DNA from: Methylocystaceae bacterium
GTDB taxonomy: Bacteria; Pseudomonadota; Alphaproteobacteria; Rhizobiales; Beijerinckiaceae
Assembly (NCBI GenBank): GCA_003105285.1
Contig: PQAN01000075.1
Span: 3,954-19,193 of the forward strand
Direction of reading: 5' to 3'
Length of the DNA stretch: 15,240 bases
The first letter of the stretch is position 1, and each line of letters begins with the position of its first letter. A program made the translations under genes and the position numbers. Positions 8,325 through 15,240 of the stretch are shown here, piece by piece. The notes under the pieces are model-generated. The model did no database searches. It saw only the letters and a program-made list of their open reading frames with translations, and had not been told where the DNA came from.

Positions 8325-10177
8325 CTGGCGGCCGGAAGCCAGAGAACGAAACGGGCCCCGAGGACCACGTCGCCGGGGCGGCGCCGGTCGACGCCTTCCG
8401 GCTCCGCCTTGGTGCGGTTCATCGCCCGGATGCGTCCGTTATGGGCTTCGACGATCTGGCGCGAGATCGAGAGGCCGAGCCCCGAGTTCTGGCCGAAGCC
8501 CTGCTCCGGCCGATCGGTGTAGAAGCGCTCGAAGATGCGCTCGAAGGCGTCGGCCGGAATGCCCGGTCCGTCGTCGTCCACGACGATCTCATAGCCCTCC
8601 AGCAATTGTCCGCCGGGGCCGAGCGCGCGCTCGGCGCGCAGCGTGACCTGCACGCGCCCGCCCGCCGCCGAGAAGGAGCGCGCATTGTCGATGAGATTGT
8701 CGAACACCTGAGCGAGGCGCGAGTCGTGACCGAAGATGCGCCACCGCCGGCGCGCGTCGCCGAAGGGCGCGGTCCCGACGACGTCGAGGGCGATCTCGAC
8801 GCCGTCGCCGCGACCGACCTCCTGTGCGAGGCCGACGACGGTCTGAAGCACGGCGGAGACGTCCACGATCTCCATGTCGGCGCGCGCCAGTTCCGCATCG
8901 AGGCGGGAGGCGTCGGAAATATCGCTGATGAGCCGGTCGAGCCGGCCGACGTCATGCTGGATGACTCTCAGCAGGCGGCCGCGCGCGCAATCGTCGCGGG
9001 CGATCGGCAGAGTCTCGACGGCGCTGCGCAGCGAGGTCAGCGGGTTTTTCAATTCATGCGCCACATCGGCGGCGAAATGCTCGATCGCCTCGATGCGGTT
9101 GTAGAGCGCCGACGTCATGTCGCGCAGCGCCCCGGACAAATGCCCGATCTCGTCCTGGCGGTCGGAGAAATCCGGGATTTCCTGTCGTGATTTGACGCCG
9201 CGCCGCACGCGTTCGGCGGCTTCGGCGAGACGGCGCATGGGCTCGGCGATCGTGCCGGCGAACAGCAGCGACAGCAGCAGCATCACGCCGGCCGACACCA
9301 GAAAGATGCGGATGATGCCCCATCGCTCGGAGGCGAGGATCGCATCGATGTCGCCGCCGAGCGTCGACAGCAGCAGCGCCCCGCGCACGGACCTGAAGCG
9401 TTGAACCGGCACGGCGACGGAAATGATCGTTTCGCCCTTGGCGTTGGCGCGAACCACCGACCGCGCTCCGCCCAAAAGAGCGCTGGCGACTTCCGGATAG
9501 GTCTTGCCGTTGCCGGCCCCTATATCCTCATAGAGCGGCAGTTCCGGACGCTTCGTCCAGCGACGCAGCGCGTTGACCAATTGCTCGAGATAGCCGTCGC
9601 TCTCGCCCGGGCCGGCGGAGGGGCCGCTGGCCGGTCCGAGTTCGAAGCGCAGAATATTCGAGCGGCCGGTGACGAAACGCGAATCGAGCAGCAGATAGCC
9701 GTCGCGGTCGTAGATGCGGGCTCGCGTGCGGGTCGGCGACACCAGCCGGCGCAGCAGAGGCCCGATGCGTTCGGGATTGAGCGAGAACTCCATCGAGGGC
9801 TGGCTGCCCTCGGCGACGCTGTAGCTCTCGCCGGGCGCGAGCCGCAAGAGCTTCTCGGGGTCGATGGTGATGGCGTCGGTATCCACGGTCGCGGAAGCGG
9901 CGATCGCCGCGGCGATGATCTCGCCCTGCGTCTGCAGGCTCTGCACGCGCGCGTCGATGAGGCCTTCGCGGAACTGGTTCAGATAGAGAAAGCCGCCGAG
10001 CAGCGCCACGAGTCCGCCGAGATTGAGGACGACGATGCGGCGGGTGAGAGACGACGACAAGCGCGACTGCGCCGCGCGCGCGATGCGCAAGAAACGGATG
10101 GACGCGGCGCGGCCGATCCGACTCGGCCGCGTGGGCGCTTCGATTTTGGCGTGATCGTCCTCGACGCTGACCGTCAT
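8321..10177 (-). CDS. chvG: Membrane sensor histidine kinase ChvG (ExoS/BvrS type)
   Basis: A 618-residue sensor kinase. A basic cytoplasmic N-terminus is followed by TM1 (about 48-66), a periplasmic sensor domain (about 70-285) and TM2 (about 288-312, VSAGVMLLLSLLFAGTI). Then come a HAMP linker, a dimerisation helix with HELKNPLTSLRSAVE (His374 as the phosphorylated residue), and an ATPase domain. The last has the N box NLIDNARSFS (Asn498), DDGPGIP, FERFYT and GLGLSISRQIVEAHNG. ChvG homologues sense acidity and envelope state and are needed for host interaction and exopolysaccharide control in Agrobacterium, Sinorhizobium (ExoS) and Brucella (BvrS). ATG 10177 lies 42 nt after chvI. The stop overlaps the hprK start by 4 nt, so kinase and HPrK are translationally coupled. 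Confidence 0.95.
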   Translation of the reverse strand: MTVSVEDDHAKIEAPTRPSRIGRAASIRFLRIARAAQSRLSSSLTRRIVVLNLGGLVALLGGFLYLNQFREGLIDARVQSLQTQGEIIAAAIAASATVDTDAITIDPEKLLRLAPGESYSVAEGSQPSMEFSLNPERIGPLLRRLVSPTRTRARIYDRDGYLLLDSRFVTGRSNILRFELGPASGPSAGPGESDGYLEQLVNALRRWTKRPELPLYEDIGAGNGKTYPEVASALLGGARSVVRANAKGETIISVAVPVQRFRSVRGALLLSTLGGDIDAILASERWGIIRIFLVSAGVMLLLSLLFAGTIAEPMRRLAEAAERVRRGVKSRQEIPDFSDRQDEIGHLSGALRDMTSALYNRIEAIEHFAADVAHELKNPLTSLRSAVETLPIARDDCARGRLLRVIQHDVGRLDRLISDISDASRLDAELARADMEIVDVSAVLQTVVGLAQEVGRGDGVEIALDVVGTAPFGDARRRWRIFGHDSRLAQVFDNLIDNARSFSAAGGRVQVTLRAERALGPGGQLLEGYEIVVDDDGPGIPADAFERIFERFYTDRPEQGFGQNSGLGLSISRQIVEAHNGRIRAMNRTKAEPEGVDRRRPGDVVLGARFVLWLPAAR

Positions 10178-10219
10178 CTCGTGCGTTCGTCTCCCGCGCG
10201 GGCGCTCTTTAGCGCCTCT

Positions 10220-10918
10220 TCAGGCTTCCTTGAAGCGATAACCGACGCCGTAGAGAGTTTCGATCATCTCGAAATCGCCGTCGACGACTTTGAACTTCTT
10301 GCGCAGTCTCTTGATGTGGCTGTCGATCGTACGATCGTCGACATAGACCTGATCGTCATAGGCCGCGTCCATCAAGGCGTTGCGGCTCTTCACGACGCCC
10401 GGGCGCTGCGCGAGCGCCTGGAGGATGAGAAACTCGGTGACCGTCAGGACGACCGGATCGCCGCGCCAGGTGCAGGTGTGGCGTTCCGGGTCCATGACGA
10501 GCGCGCCGCGCTCCAGCACCTTCGCCTCGGACTCCTTTTGCGCCGCCGCCTCCTTCGGATTGGCGCGCCGCAGGATCGCCTTCACCCGCTCGACGAGCAG
10601 CCGCTGCGAGAAGGGCTTGTGGATGAAATCGTCGGCGCCCATCTTGAGCCCGAACAATTCATCGATCTCCTCGTCCTTCGAGGTGAGAAAAATCACCGGC
10701 AGATCGGATTTCTGGCGCAGGCGGCGGAGCAGCTCCATACCGTCCATGCGCGGCATTTTGATATCGAAGATCGCGAGATCGGGAGGATTGGTGCGAAGAC
10801 CGTCGAGCGCCGCCGCTCCATCGGTATAGGTCTGCACGCGATAGCCTTCCCCTTCCAGCGCTATCGAGACAGAGGTGAGAATGTTGCGATCGTCGTCGAC
10901 GAGAGCGATGGTCGGCAT
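10220..10918 (-). CDS. chvI: OmpR-family response regulator ChvI (BvrR type)
   Basis: A 232-residue two-domain regulator. The receiver domain (1-120) begins MPTIALVDDDRN with acidic pocket Asp8-Asp10, phospho-acceptor Asp52 in FDIKMPRMDG, Thr79/Ser80 and the Lys101-Pro102 switch. The C-terminal winged helix (about 130-232) includes LTVTEFLILQALAQ, VYVDDRTIDSHIKRLRKKF and GVGYRF. I chose ATG 10918, preceded by AAAGG in a leader with a 6-bp hairpin; the frame stays open for 62 more codons upstream but that stretch is not receiver-like. It is phosphorylated by ChvG and is the first gene of the leftward operon. Its upstream neighbour is a divergent HugZ-like gene, not the pckA often found beside chvI. 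Confidence 0.95.
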   Translation of the reverse strand: MPTIALVDDDRNILTSVSIALEGEGYRVQTYTDGAAALDGLRTNPPDLAIFDIKMPRMDGMELLRRLRQKSDLPVIFLTSKDEEIDELFGLKMGADDFIHKPFSQRLLVERVKAILRRANPKEAAAQKESEAKVLERGALVMDPERHTCTWRGDPVVLTVTEFLILQALAQRPGVVKSRNALMDAAYDDQVYVDDRTIDSHIKRLRKKFKVVDGDFEMIETLYGVGYRFKEA

Positions 10919-11260
10919 TGTCAACCTTTGCTGTTTGCGGCCCGATCGTCGGGCTCGATGTTCTTGTCCAGGGCGCTTTAAGAGTTCTTCTTGCTCGAAC
11001 GAGAAACGTCGGCGGCGGCTTTGCGCCAAATCGCCCGGACATGTTTTCGTCGGCGCCGTTCGTCGATTTGCCGGCGAAAACTCGAGCGTCGCCACCCGGC
11101 ACAATTCCGGGCGTTGGCGGCTGAAATGTGGCTGGCGCTCCCGCGAAACTGGAACAACGCAGCCGATCGGCGGCTCGCTCGCCGCTCAGTTCGCCCTTAT
11201 ATACATATTCGCGCCATAAATCACCTATTCTGAAGACGAGGCGCAAACTCCGGAGCGCCG
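10919..11260. promoter_or_regulatory. Divergent control region between chvI and the HugZ-like gene
   Basis: 342 nt without a convincing gene. On the chvI side a 6-bp hairpin GCCCGA/TCGGGC (10940-10945 / 10949-10954, 3-nt loop) lies 22 nt before the chvI start and would sit in its leader. A second inverted repeat, CCCGG-N7-CCGGG, is at 11095-11111. AT-rich DNA at 11195-11225, including TTATATACATATT, is the most promoter-like stretch for the rightward gene. The rightward gene has a clear GGAG (11252-11255) five bases before its ATG. No sigma-70 pair stands out. Confidence 0.4.
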
Positions 11261-12028
11261 ATGAAGAACAAGCTCGAGCCCGATTCGAATGTAAGCGGGC
11301 AGAATAATCAAAAACAAGAAGTTGCGAGCGGTAGCGGCGCCTTCGACGCAGTCGGCGAAGCGAAGCGGTTGTTGCGCACGATTCGCGCCGGAGCGCTCGC
11401 GACCTTGACCGAGACGGGCGGTCCCTTCGCCACGCTGACGCAAATTGCGACTCACTTCGACGGCGCGCCGCTGCTGCTCATGTCGCGGCTCGCGGCGCAT
11501 CGTCGCAATCTGGAGCGCGACGCGCGCTGCTCCTTATTGCTGGCGCAGGGCGGGCGCGGCGATCCGCTCGCTCATCCGCGCCTGACGCTCGAGGCTCGCG
11601 CCGAACAAATAAATGATCGAACGGCGCGCGAGCGTTTTCTGCGCCGCAATCCCAAGGCTTCGCTCTATGTCGACTTTCCCGACTTCTCCTTCTGGCGGCT
11701 CGAGGCGACGGGCGTGCATCTCAACGGCGGCTTCGCCCGCGCCGCCGATTTCGGGCCCGAGGCGTTGACGACGCCGCTCGCGGGCGCCGAGGCGCTGATC
11801 GCCGACGAGGAGACGATCCTCACGCGATTGAACAGCGAGCGCGCCGCGACATTGAGCCGGCTCGCCGGAAACGGCGCATGGCGCGCGAGCGGCGTGGACC
11901 CTGAGGGAATCGATCTCGCCGCCGGCGATCTCACCGACCGCATCGTCTTTACGAAGCGCGTCGAAACGGCGGATGAATTATGGGCGCGCTTGAGCGAGCT
12001 CGAGAGCGCCGCGACAGGACACGAATAA
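11261..12028 (+). CDS. HugZ-like pyridoxamine-phosphate-oxidase-fold protein with DUF2470
   Basis: A 255-residue protein. After a 25-residue polar N-terminus, residues about 32-180 show the FMN/heme-binding split-barrel fold: AKRLLRTIRAGALATL, GGPFATLTQIATHFDGAP, MSRLAAHRRNLERDARCSLL, then LEARAEQI and FWRLEATGVHLNGGFARA. Residues about 182-250 match the DUF2470 C-terminal domain (LIADEETILTRLN, GVDPEGIDLAAG, RIVFTKRV). This architecture is that of HugZ/HutZ-type heme-utilisation proteins, some of which degrade heme or bind it. No TonB heme receptor or heme ABC transporter is nearby, so a heme role is family-based inference. The catalytic or axial histidine cannot be fixed. SD GGAG is at 11252-11255. 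A short hairpin with T6 follows at 12072-12090. Confidence 0.85.
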   Translation: MKNKLEPDSNVSGQNNQKQEVASGSGAFDAVGEAKRLLRTIRAGALATLTETGGPFATLTQIATHFDGAPLLLMSRLAAHRRNLERDARCSLLLAQGGRGDPLAHPRLTLEARAEQINDRTARERFLRRNPKASLYVDFPDFSFWRLEATGVHLNGGFARAADFGPEALTTPLAGAEALIADEETILTRLNSERAATLSRLAGNGAWRASGVDPEGIDLAAGDLTDRIVFTKRVETADELWARLSELESAATGHE

Positions 12029-12071
12029 TATGGGTGCGGGGTCCTGTTTCGGAAAATCGCTCGCTCTTTAT

Positions 12072-12090
12072 TCGAGAGACTCGATTTTTT
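12072..12090 (+). terminator. Short Rho-independent terminator after the HugZ-like gene
   Basis: A 5-bp stem TCGAG (12072-12076) / CTCGA (12080-12084) with a 3-nt loop is followed by TTTTTT (12085-12090), 44 nt after the HugZ-like stop. The stem is short, but the T-run is the only one nearby and points the right way. Confidence 0.5.
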
Positions 12091-12179
12091 CTAAAGGTTC
12101 CTGCATCCGCCGCTCGTTCTTCTCCGTAATGCCCGTCTCGGCCGCCGACGAGGCGCGGCCGGACCTTATGGAGGAAATC

Positions 12180-12335
12180 ATGAAGACATGTCGTTTGATC
12201 CACATCGTCGTGTCGCTCGCCGCCGCCGCGCCGCTCGCGCAAGGGAGGCGCCGATCCAAAAAGCCCGTCGCCATGGCGCGCTCCTCCCTCGCGCCCTTCG
12301 AGTCCATCATGCTTAACGTTGAGTTGACAATTTAA
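12180..12335 (+). CDS. Possible small secreted peptide (51 aa)
   Basis: Unrecognised. ATG 12180 is preceded by a strong GGAGGAAATC at ideal spacing. Just before it is a 7-bp hairpin CGGCCGC/GCGGCCG (12139-12145 / 12155-12161). The product begins MKTCRLIHIVVSLAAAAPLA, a plausible short Sec signal peptide with a cleavage site near residue 20-22. The remaining 30 residues (basic GRRRSKKP, then APFESIMLNVELTI) have no known motif. It could equally be the head of a decayed secreted-protein gene, because the good start and signal are followed by a low-information tail. The frame also extends upstream to ATG 12030, which has no SD. The surrounding 12029-12377 holds nothing else coding. Confidence 0.35.
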   Translation: MKTCRLIHIVVSLAAAAPLAQGRRRSKKPVAMARSSLAPFESIMLNVELTI

Positions 12336-12377
12336 GACTCTGCCCTGGCCGCCCGCGGACCGCGTCGATCGTCGAAG

Positions 12378-12815
12378 TCACCGCCAAAGCCCGTAGCCGG
12401 CCCACTCGGCTTCCGGGATCGCGTCGCCAATTCTGTAGTCGAATGTCAGCACTTTCAAATGGTCGGCGGACGCCTTGCAGACGAACGAAAGAGCGTACCA
12501 GCGCCCTCTGCTGCGAAAGGCCGCTCCGGAAGCGCTGAGGATATCCCCGAGATGCTGCGGATGAGAAATCACGTCGCTCTTGGCGCGATCGGGCCGATAC
12601 AGGCTTGTTTCGCGACCAATCCTCTCCATCGCTTCGAGATCGCAGACCTGCTCCAGGCGCATCTCCAGATCGAGACGCCGCAAGCTCGCGCGGGCTCTCG
12701 CATCATCGGCGAGAGCCCGCGGAGCCAGCGGGAGCGCGATCGTCGTAAGAGCGATTATTTCCGCCGCTCTGTATATGAGACGGTTTCCGCATTTCAGATA
12801 AGACCTAGACGTCAT
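12378..12815 (-). CDS. Periplasmic DUF930 domain protein
   Basis: A 145-residue exported protein of unknown function (DUF930, PF06059), a family largely confined to Rhizobiales. I chose ATG 12815, which has AAGGAGA about 11 nt upstream; the frame stays open 52 codons further but that stretch is Arg-rich and not protein-like. Residues 1-36 are a signal peptide ending APRALA. The domain follows: LRRLDLEMRLEQVCDLEAM (Cys58), YRPDRAKSDV, GAAFRSRGRWYALSFVC (Cys113), FDYRIGDAIPEAEW and GYGLWR. The two cysteines may form a disulfide in the periplasm. A 13-bp perfect inverted repeat sits inside the coding sequence at the signal cleavage site. It is divergent from the Na/Pi transporter, with no visible partner gene. 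Confidence 0.82.
   Translation of the reverse strand: MTSRSYLKCGNRLIYRAAEIIALTTIALPLAPRALADDARARASLRRLDLEMRLEQVCDLEAMERIGRETSLYRPDRAKSDVISHPQHLGDILSASGAAFRSRGRWYALSFVCKASADHLKVLTFDYRIGDAIPEAEWAGYGLWR
12689..12721. repeat. 13-bp perfect inverted repeat inside the DUF930 gene
   Basis: CGCGGGCTCTCGC (12689-12701) and its reverse complement (12709-12721) are separated by 7 nt. It encodes residues about 32-43, the end of the signal peptide and the first mature residues. In mRNA it would be a very stable hairpin about 95 nt after the start codon. Confidence 0.7.
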
Positions 12816-13035
12816 CGACTGGCGGTCTCCTTTTTGTGAACGGAAGCGTCGTGAAGCGCGTTCGCGTCGATCGGCTGTCGGCGCGCCTCGGACACGAAAT
12901 CGAGGATCAGAGACCGCGTTCGCCTCGACATGGAGAGACGCCGCGCTGCACATAGTCGAAATCCGAGTCATGCTTTCAAGTCATGCTTTCTTCCGCCGCC
13001 CCCCTTCAGAGGCGCCTCGAGCCGAGTAACAGCAA

Positions 13036-13072
13036 TTGGATTTTGGCGCCAAATATGTAGACTATTTGGCGC
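13036..13072 (+). promoter_or_regulatory. Likely promoter and overlapping operator of the Na/Pi transporter gene
   Basis: Candidate boxes are TTGGAT (13036-13041), a 16-nt spacer and TAGACT (13058-13063), each 4/6 to consensus, about 67 nt before the ATG. Overlapping them is a 10-bp perfect inverted repeat GCGCCAAATA (13046-13055) / TATTTGGCGC (13063-13072) with a 7-nt centre. The left arm is also half of the perfect palindrome TTTGGCGCCAAA (13042-13053). The layout, spanning spacer and -10, is that of a repressor site. It does not resemble a Pho box (CTGTCAT repeats), so control by PhoB is not indicated. The site could also act on the divergent DUF930 gene. Confidence 0.45.
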
Positions 13073-13130
13073 AGTCCTCATCGGGCGAACGCGGTGATTT
13101 CGTGGATCTTCGGACAAAGGGGCGTCGCTC

Positions 13131-14786
13131 ATGATTTTCCCCCTCACCCTGATCGATCTCGCCGGCGCCATCGCATTACTGCTATGGGGCGCTCATATGG
13201 TCCAGACCGGCGTCCAGCGCGCGTTCGGACCGAGGCTCCGGTCGATACTCGGCGGCGCCTTGCGGAACCGAGCCTGGGCGTTTTTGGCCGGCGTCGGCGT
13301 GACCGCGCTGCTGCAGAGCAGCACCGCGACGGGACTGATGACCGCCGGATTTGCGGCGAGCGGCGTCGTGGATCTGGTTCCCGCGCTCGCCGTGATGCTC
13401 GGCGCCAATGTGGGCACCACGCTCGTCGTACAACTGCTGTCATTCAATGTCGCGGCGGCGTCACCGGCCCTCATTATCGTCGGCGTGCTGATGTTTCGTC
13501 GTGATTCGAGCACGCAGGCGCGCGATCTCGGCCGCGTCTCCATCGGTCTCGGTCTGATGCTGCTCGCCTTGCGCCAGCTCCTCGATCTGATGACTGTTTA
13601 TGAGGACGCACCGAGTCTGCGGATGCTGCTCGGCGCCGTATCGACCGAGCCGATCGTGGACGTCCTCCTCGCCGCCGGATTGACATGGGCGGCGCATTCC
13701 AGCGTCGCCATCGTCCTGCTCGTCATGTCTCTCGCCGCCAAGGGAGCGGTTCCTCCAGACGCCGCCTTCGCCCTCGTGTTGGGAGCCAATCTCGGAGCTT
13801 CGGTCAATCCTGTGATCGAGGGGCCAGCCGGGGACGATCCTGCCGCGAGGCGGCTGCCGCTCGGCAATCTTCTCACCCGGCTGCTGGGCGTTTCCATCGT
13901 GCTTGCCGCGCTCCATCCGATCGGCCGATTCATGGTGACGATCGAGCCGGACAACGCCCGCGCGGTCGCCGATTTCCACACGCTGTTCAATTTCGCCGTG
14001 GCGAGCGCATTCTTTCCTTTGCTCACGCCTTACGCCGCCCTGCTGCGTCGCCTGTTGCCCCGGAGAGTCGATCCGGCCGATCCTTCGCAGCCCCTCTATC
14101 TCGATCCGAGCGCCAAGGAGACGCCGATCGTGGCGCTCGGCGCGGCGGCGCGCGAGGCGCTGCGCCTTTCCGATGTACTGCAGCAGATGCTGCTCGGCGC
14201 GAGCGAAGCGCTCGTGAAAGGCGATCGAAAGCTGATCGCGCAAACCCGACGGCGCGACAATGTCATCGATCGTCTCGACACCGCGATAAAGGCCTATCTC
14301 ACGTCGCTCGACCCCGAGGAGCTCAGCGCGGTCGATCATCGTCGCCTGAACGAGGTCCTCACCTTCGCCGCCAACATGGAGCAGGCCGGAGATGTCGTGG
14401 TACGCAATCTCCTGCCGCATGTCGCCAAGCATTTGAAGCGTGGAAGCGCTTTTGCCGACCCCGAGCGCGCCGAGCTGAAAGCGATGATGGATCGTCTCGG
14501 CGGCAATCTCCGGATGGCGGCGTCGCTGTTCATGACCGAGGATCCGCGCGCGGCCCGTCTGCTGGCGGATGAAAAGATCCTTTTCCGAGAAACGGAATCG
14601 AAGGCCACGATGCTGCATTTCGAGACGCTGCGCGCCGGACGTCTGGAGGACGCGCGGACGAGCGCGCTTCATCTCGATCTGCTGCGTGACATGAAGCTCG
14701 TCAACGGCCATATCGTGGCCTCGTCGGCCTATCCTGTTCTGGAGCGCTCAGGCGAATTGCTTCCGAGCCGCCGCACGGCGAATTGA
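13131..14786 (+). CDS. Na+/phosphate cotransporter with C-terminal PhoU-like domain
   Basis: A 551-residue membrane protein. Two inverted Na/Pi-cotransporter repeats (PF02690) carry the paired signatures. The first is LLQSSTATGLMTAGF (Gln62-Ser64) with LAVMLGANVGTTLV; the second is WAAHSSVAIVLLVMS (His189-Ser191) with ALVLGANLGASVNPV. Residues about 1-310 contain roughly eight or nine hydrophobic segments. Residues about 330-540 are a soluble helical PhoU-like domain (SDVLQQMLLGASEAL, RRLNEVLTFAANMEQAGDV, LHLDLLRDMKLVNGHI). This is the standard bacterial NptA/YjbB-type layout, with a normal length. Members move phosphate with sodium, in some bacteria outward; direction cannot be read here. 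ATG 13131 has AAGGGG upstream. It stands alone, without pst or pho genes, and is followed by hairpins and a T7 run at 14936-14983. Confidence 0.92.
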   Translation: MIFPLTLIDLAGAIALLLWGAHMVQTGVQRAFGPRLRSILGGALRNRAWAFLAGVGVTALLQSSTATGLMTAGFAASGVVDLVPALAVMLGANVGTTLVVQLLSFNVAAASPALIIVGVLMFRRDSSTQARDLGRVSIGLGLMLLALRQLLDLMTVYEDAPSLRMLLGAVSTEPIVDVLLAAGLTWAAHSSVAIVLLVMSLAAKGAVPPDAAFALVLGANLGASVNPVIEGPAGDDPAARRLPLGNLLTRLLGVSIVLAALHPIGRFMVTIEPDNARAVADFHTLFNFAVASAFFPLLTPYAALLRRLLPRRVDPADPSQPLYLDPSAKETPIVALGAAAREALRLSDVLQQMLLGASEALVKGDRKLIAQTRRRDNVIDRLDTAIKAYLTSLDPEELSAVDHRRLNEVLTFAANMEQAGDVVVRNLLPHVAKHLKRGSAFADPERAELKAMMDRLGGNLRMAASLFMTEDPRAARLLADEKILFRETESKATMLHFETLRAGRLEDARTSALHLDLLRDMKLVNGHIVASSAYPVLERSGELLPSRRTAN

Positions 14787-14973
14787 ATGCGCGCCGGCGC
14801 GCGGCTTTCTTCCCTATGAGTATTTCATCGTCGAGGCCGTCGAGCTCGAGCCCGTCGATTTCGACGGACGCTGGAGCGCGCTGCTCACGCCGCGCGAAGG
14901 GATTGCGGGAGTATCTTGGCGGGGAAAGAAGTCGCGCGAGCCTAGAGGCTCGCCGTTCCCGGCGCGACCGTAG
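14785..14973 (+). pseudogene. Start-less coding-like fragment after the Na/Pi gene
   Basis: The frame read from 14785 to the TAG at 14971-14973 gives a protein-like acidic stretch (GFLPYEYFIVEAVELEPVDF, then DGRWSALLTPREG) with strong GC at third codon positions. There is no ATG, GTG or TTG in this frame and no SD. The competing frame from TTG 14783 gives a Ser/Arg-rich product that runs into the tRNA, so it is not a gene. The fragment may be the tail of a decayed gene. I do not recognise the family; chance is a real alternative. Confidence 0.25.
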
Positions 14974-14983
14974 CGCTTTTTTT
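14936..14983 (+). terminator. Tandem hairpins with T7 run
   Basis: GCGAGCCT (14936-14943) / AGGCTCGC (14946-14953), CGCCG-TTCC-CGGCG (14951-14964) and GCGC-N7-GCGC (14962-14976) compete for pairing just before TTTTTTT (14977-14983). This most likely ends transcription from the Na/Pi gene. The first stem also lies downstream of the tRNA on the other strand and may serve both directions. Confidence 0.5.
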
Positions 14984-14988
14984 AAGGA

Positions 14989-15065
<77 letters not shown>

Positions 15066-15102
15066 GCGAACGCGTCGCACAGATAGCGCAAGCGAGAGGC
15101 GC

Positions 15103-15131
15103 CCAATAGGCCAGCCGCCGCTCAATGTCAA
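15103..15131 (-). promoter_or_regulatory. Promoter of tRNA-Asp
   Basis: On the minus strand a perfect TTGACA (15131-15126), a 17-nt spacer and TATTGG (15108-15103) lie about 38 nt before the tRNA 5' end. Consensus -35 and optimal spacing offset the weak -10. Beyond it, 15132-15240 shows no gene I can support. Confidence 0.55.
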
Positions 15132-15240
15132 GAAAGTTGCGCCGGCTCTCCCTATCTTTTCGCCGACGGCTGCGTTAAGTCGTCTCGATCCAGCGAAGGC
15201 GCCTCGAAACGGCGGCCGGCGCATGAAGCTATGTACTGCG

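Noticed and set aside
9401..10981. 526-codon plus-strand frame across chvG/chvI
   Set aside because: Antisense shadow of two unmistakable two-component genes; no motif or SD.
12030..12179. Extension of the small secreted ORF to ATG 12030
   Set aside because: That ATG sits 1 nt after the HugZ-like stop with no SD, and the frame crosses the likely terminator at 12072-12090; ATG 12180 has a strong SD.
13461..14711. 416-codon minus-strand frame opposite the Na/Pi transporter
   Set aside because: Antisense shadow; no domain and composition typical of reversed GC-rich coding sequence.

Overview
The window looks like chromosome of a GC-rich alphaproteobacterium of the Rhizobiales (Hyphomicrobiales). 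The main evidence is the ordered block chvI-chvG-hprK-EIIA(Man)-HPr on the minus strand, which is a hallmark of the order. A DUF930 protein, a Rhizobiales-type intergenic mosaic repeat and strong GC bias at third codon positions agree with this. The genus cannot be fixed from the sequence; a methanotroph-like Methylocystaceae/Beijerinckiaceae member is only a guess. There is no phage, transposase, plasmid or CRISPR signature.

Layout. Positions 1-920 (minus) hold the N-terminal two thirds of a FadL/OmpP1-type outer-membrane channel cut by the window edge. Divergent from it, 1074-1961 (plus) is a two-gene YeeE/YedE sulfur-transport pair with a perfect TATAAT and a small inverted repeat upstream. 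Positions 1962-2404 have no convincing gene but hold leftward terminator-like hairpins and a stem-loop whose loop mimics the anti-Shine-Dalgarno sequence. Positions 2405-3695 (minus) carry a secreted Cys/His-rich DUF2946-like protein and a YkgJ-type zinc/iron-chelating cysteine-cluster protein. Positions 3924-6785 (plus) encode the most unusual protein here, a carrier domain, a fatty-acyl-AMP ligase and a PlsC-type acyltransferase in one 953-residue chain. A palindromic mosaic repeat (6783-6887) begins exactly at its stop codon.

Positions 6927-10918 (minus) form the envelope-stress/carbon-nitrogen signalling block, transcribed chvI, chvG, hprK, EIIA, HPr. ChvG/ChvI is a histidine kinase/response regulator pair. 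HPrK phosphorylates HPr on Ser62, and EIIA and HPr belong to a regulatory (non-sugar-importing) phosphotransfer chain. Divergent from chvI lies a HugZ-like flavin/heme split-barrel protein (11261-12028), followed by a short terminator and a possible 51-residue secreted peptide.

Positions 12378-12815 (minus) encode a periplasmic DUF930 protein. Divergent from it is a Na+/phosphate cotransporter with a C-terminal PhoU-like domain (13131-14786); a strong inverted repeat overlaps its likely promoter. The window ends with terminator-like hairpins and a tRNA-Asp(GUC) gene on the minus strand with its own promoter. The best novelty candidates are the carrier-ligase-acyltransferase fusion, the anti-SD-loop RNA candidate near 2001-2077 and the operator-like repeat at 13042-13072.
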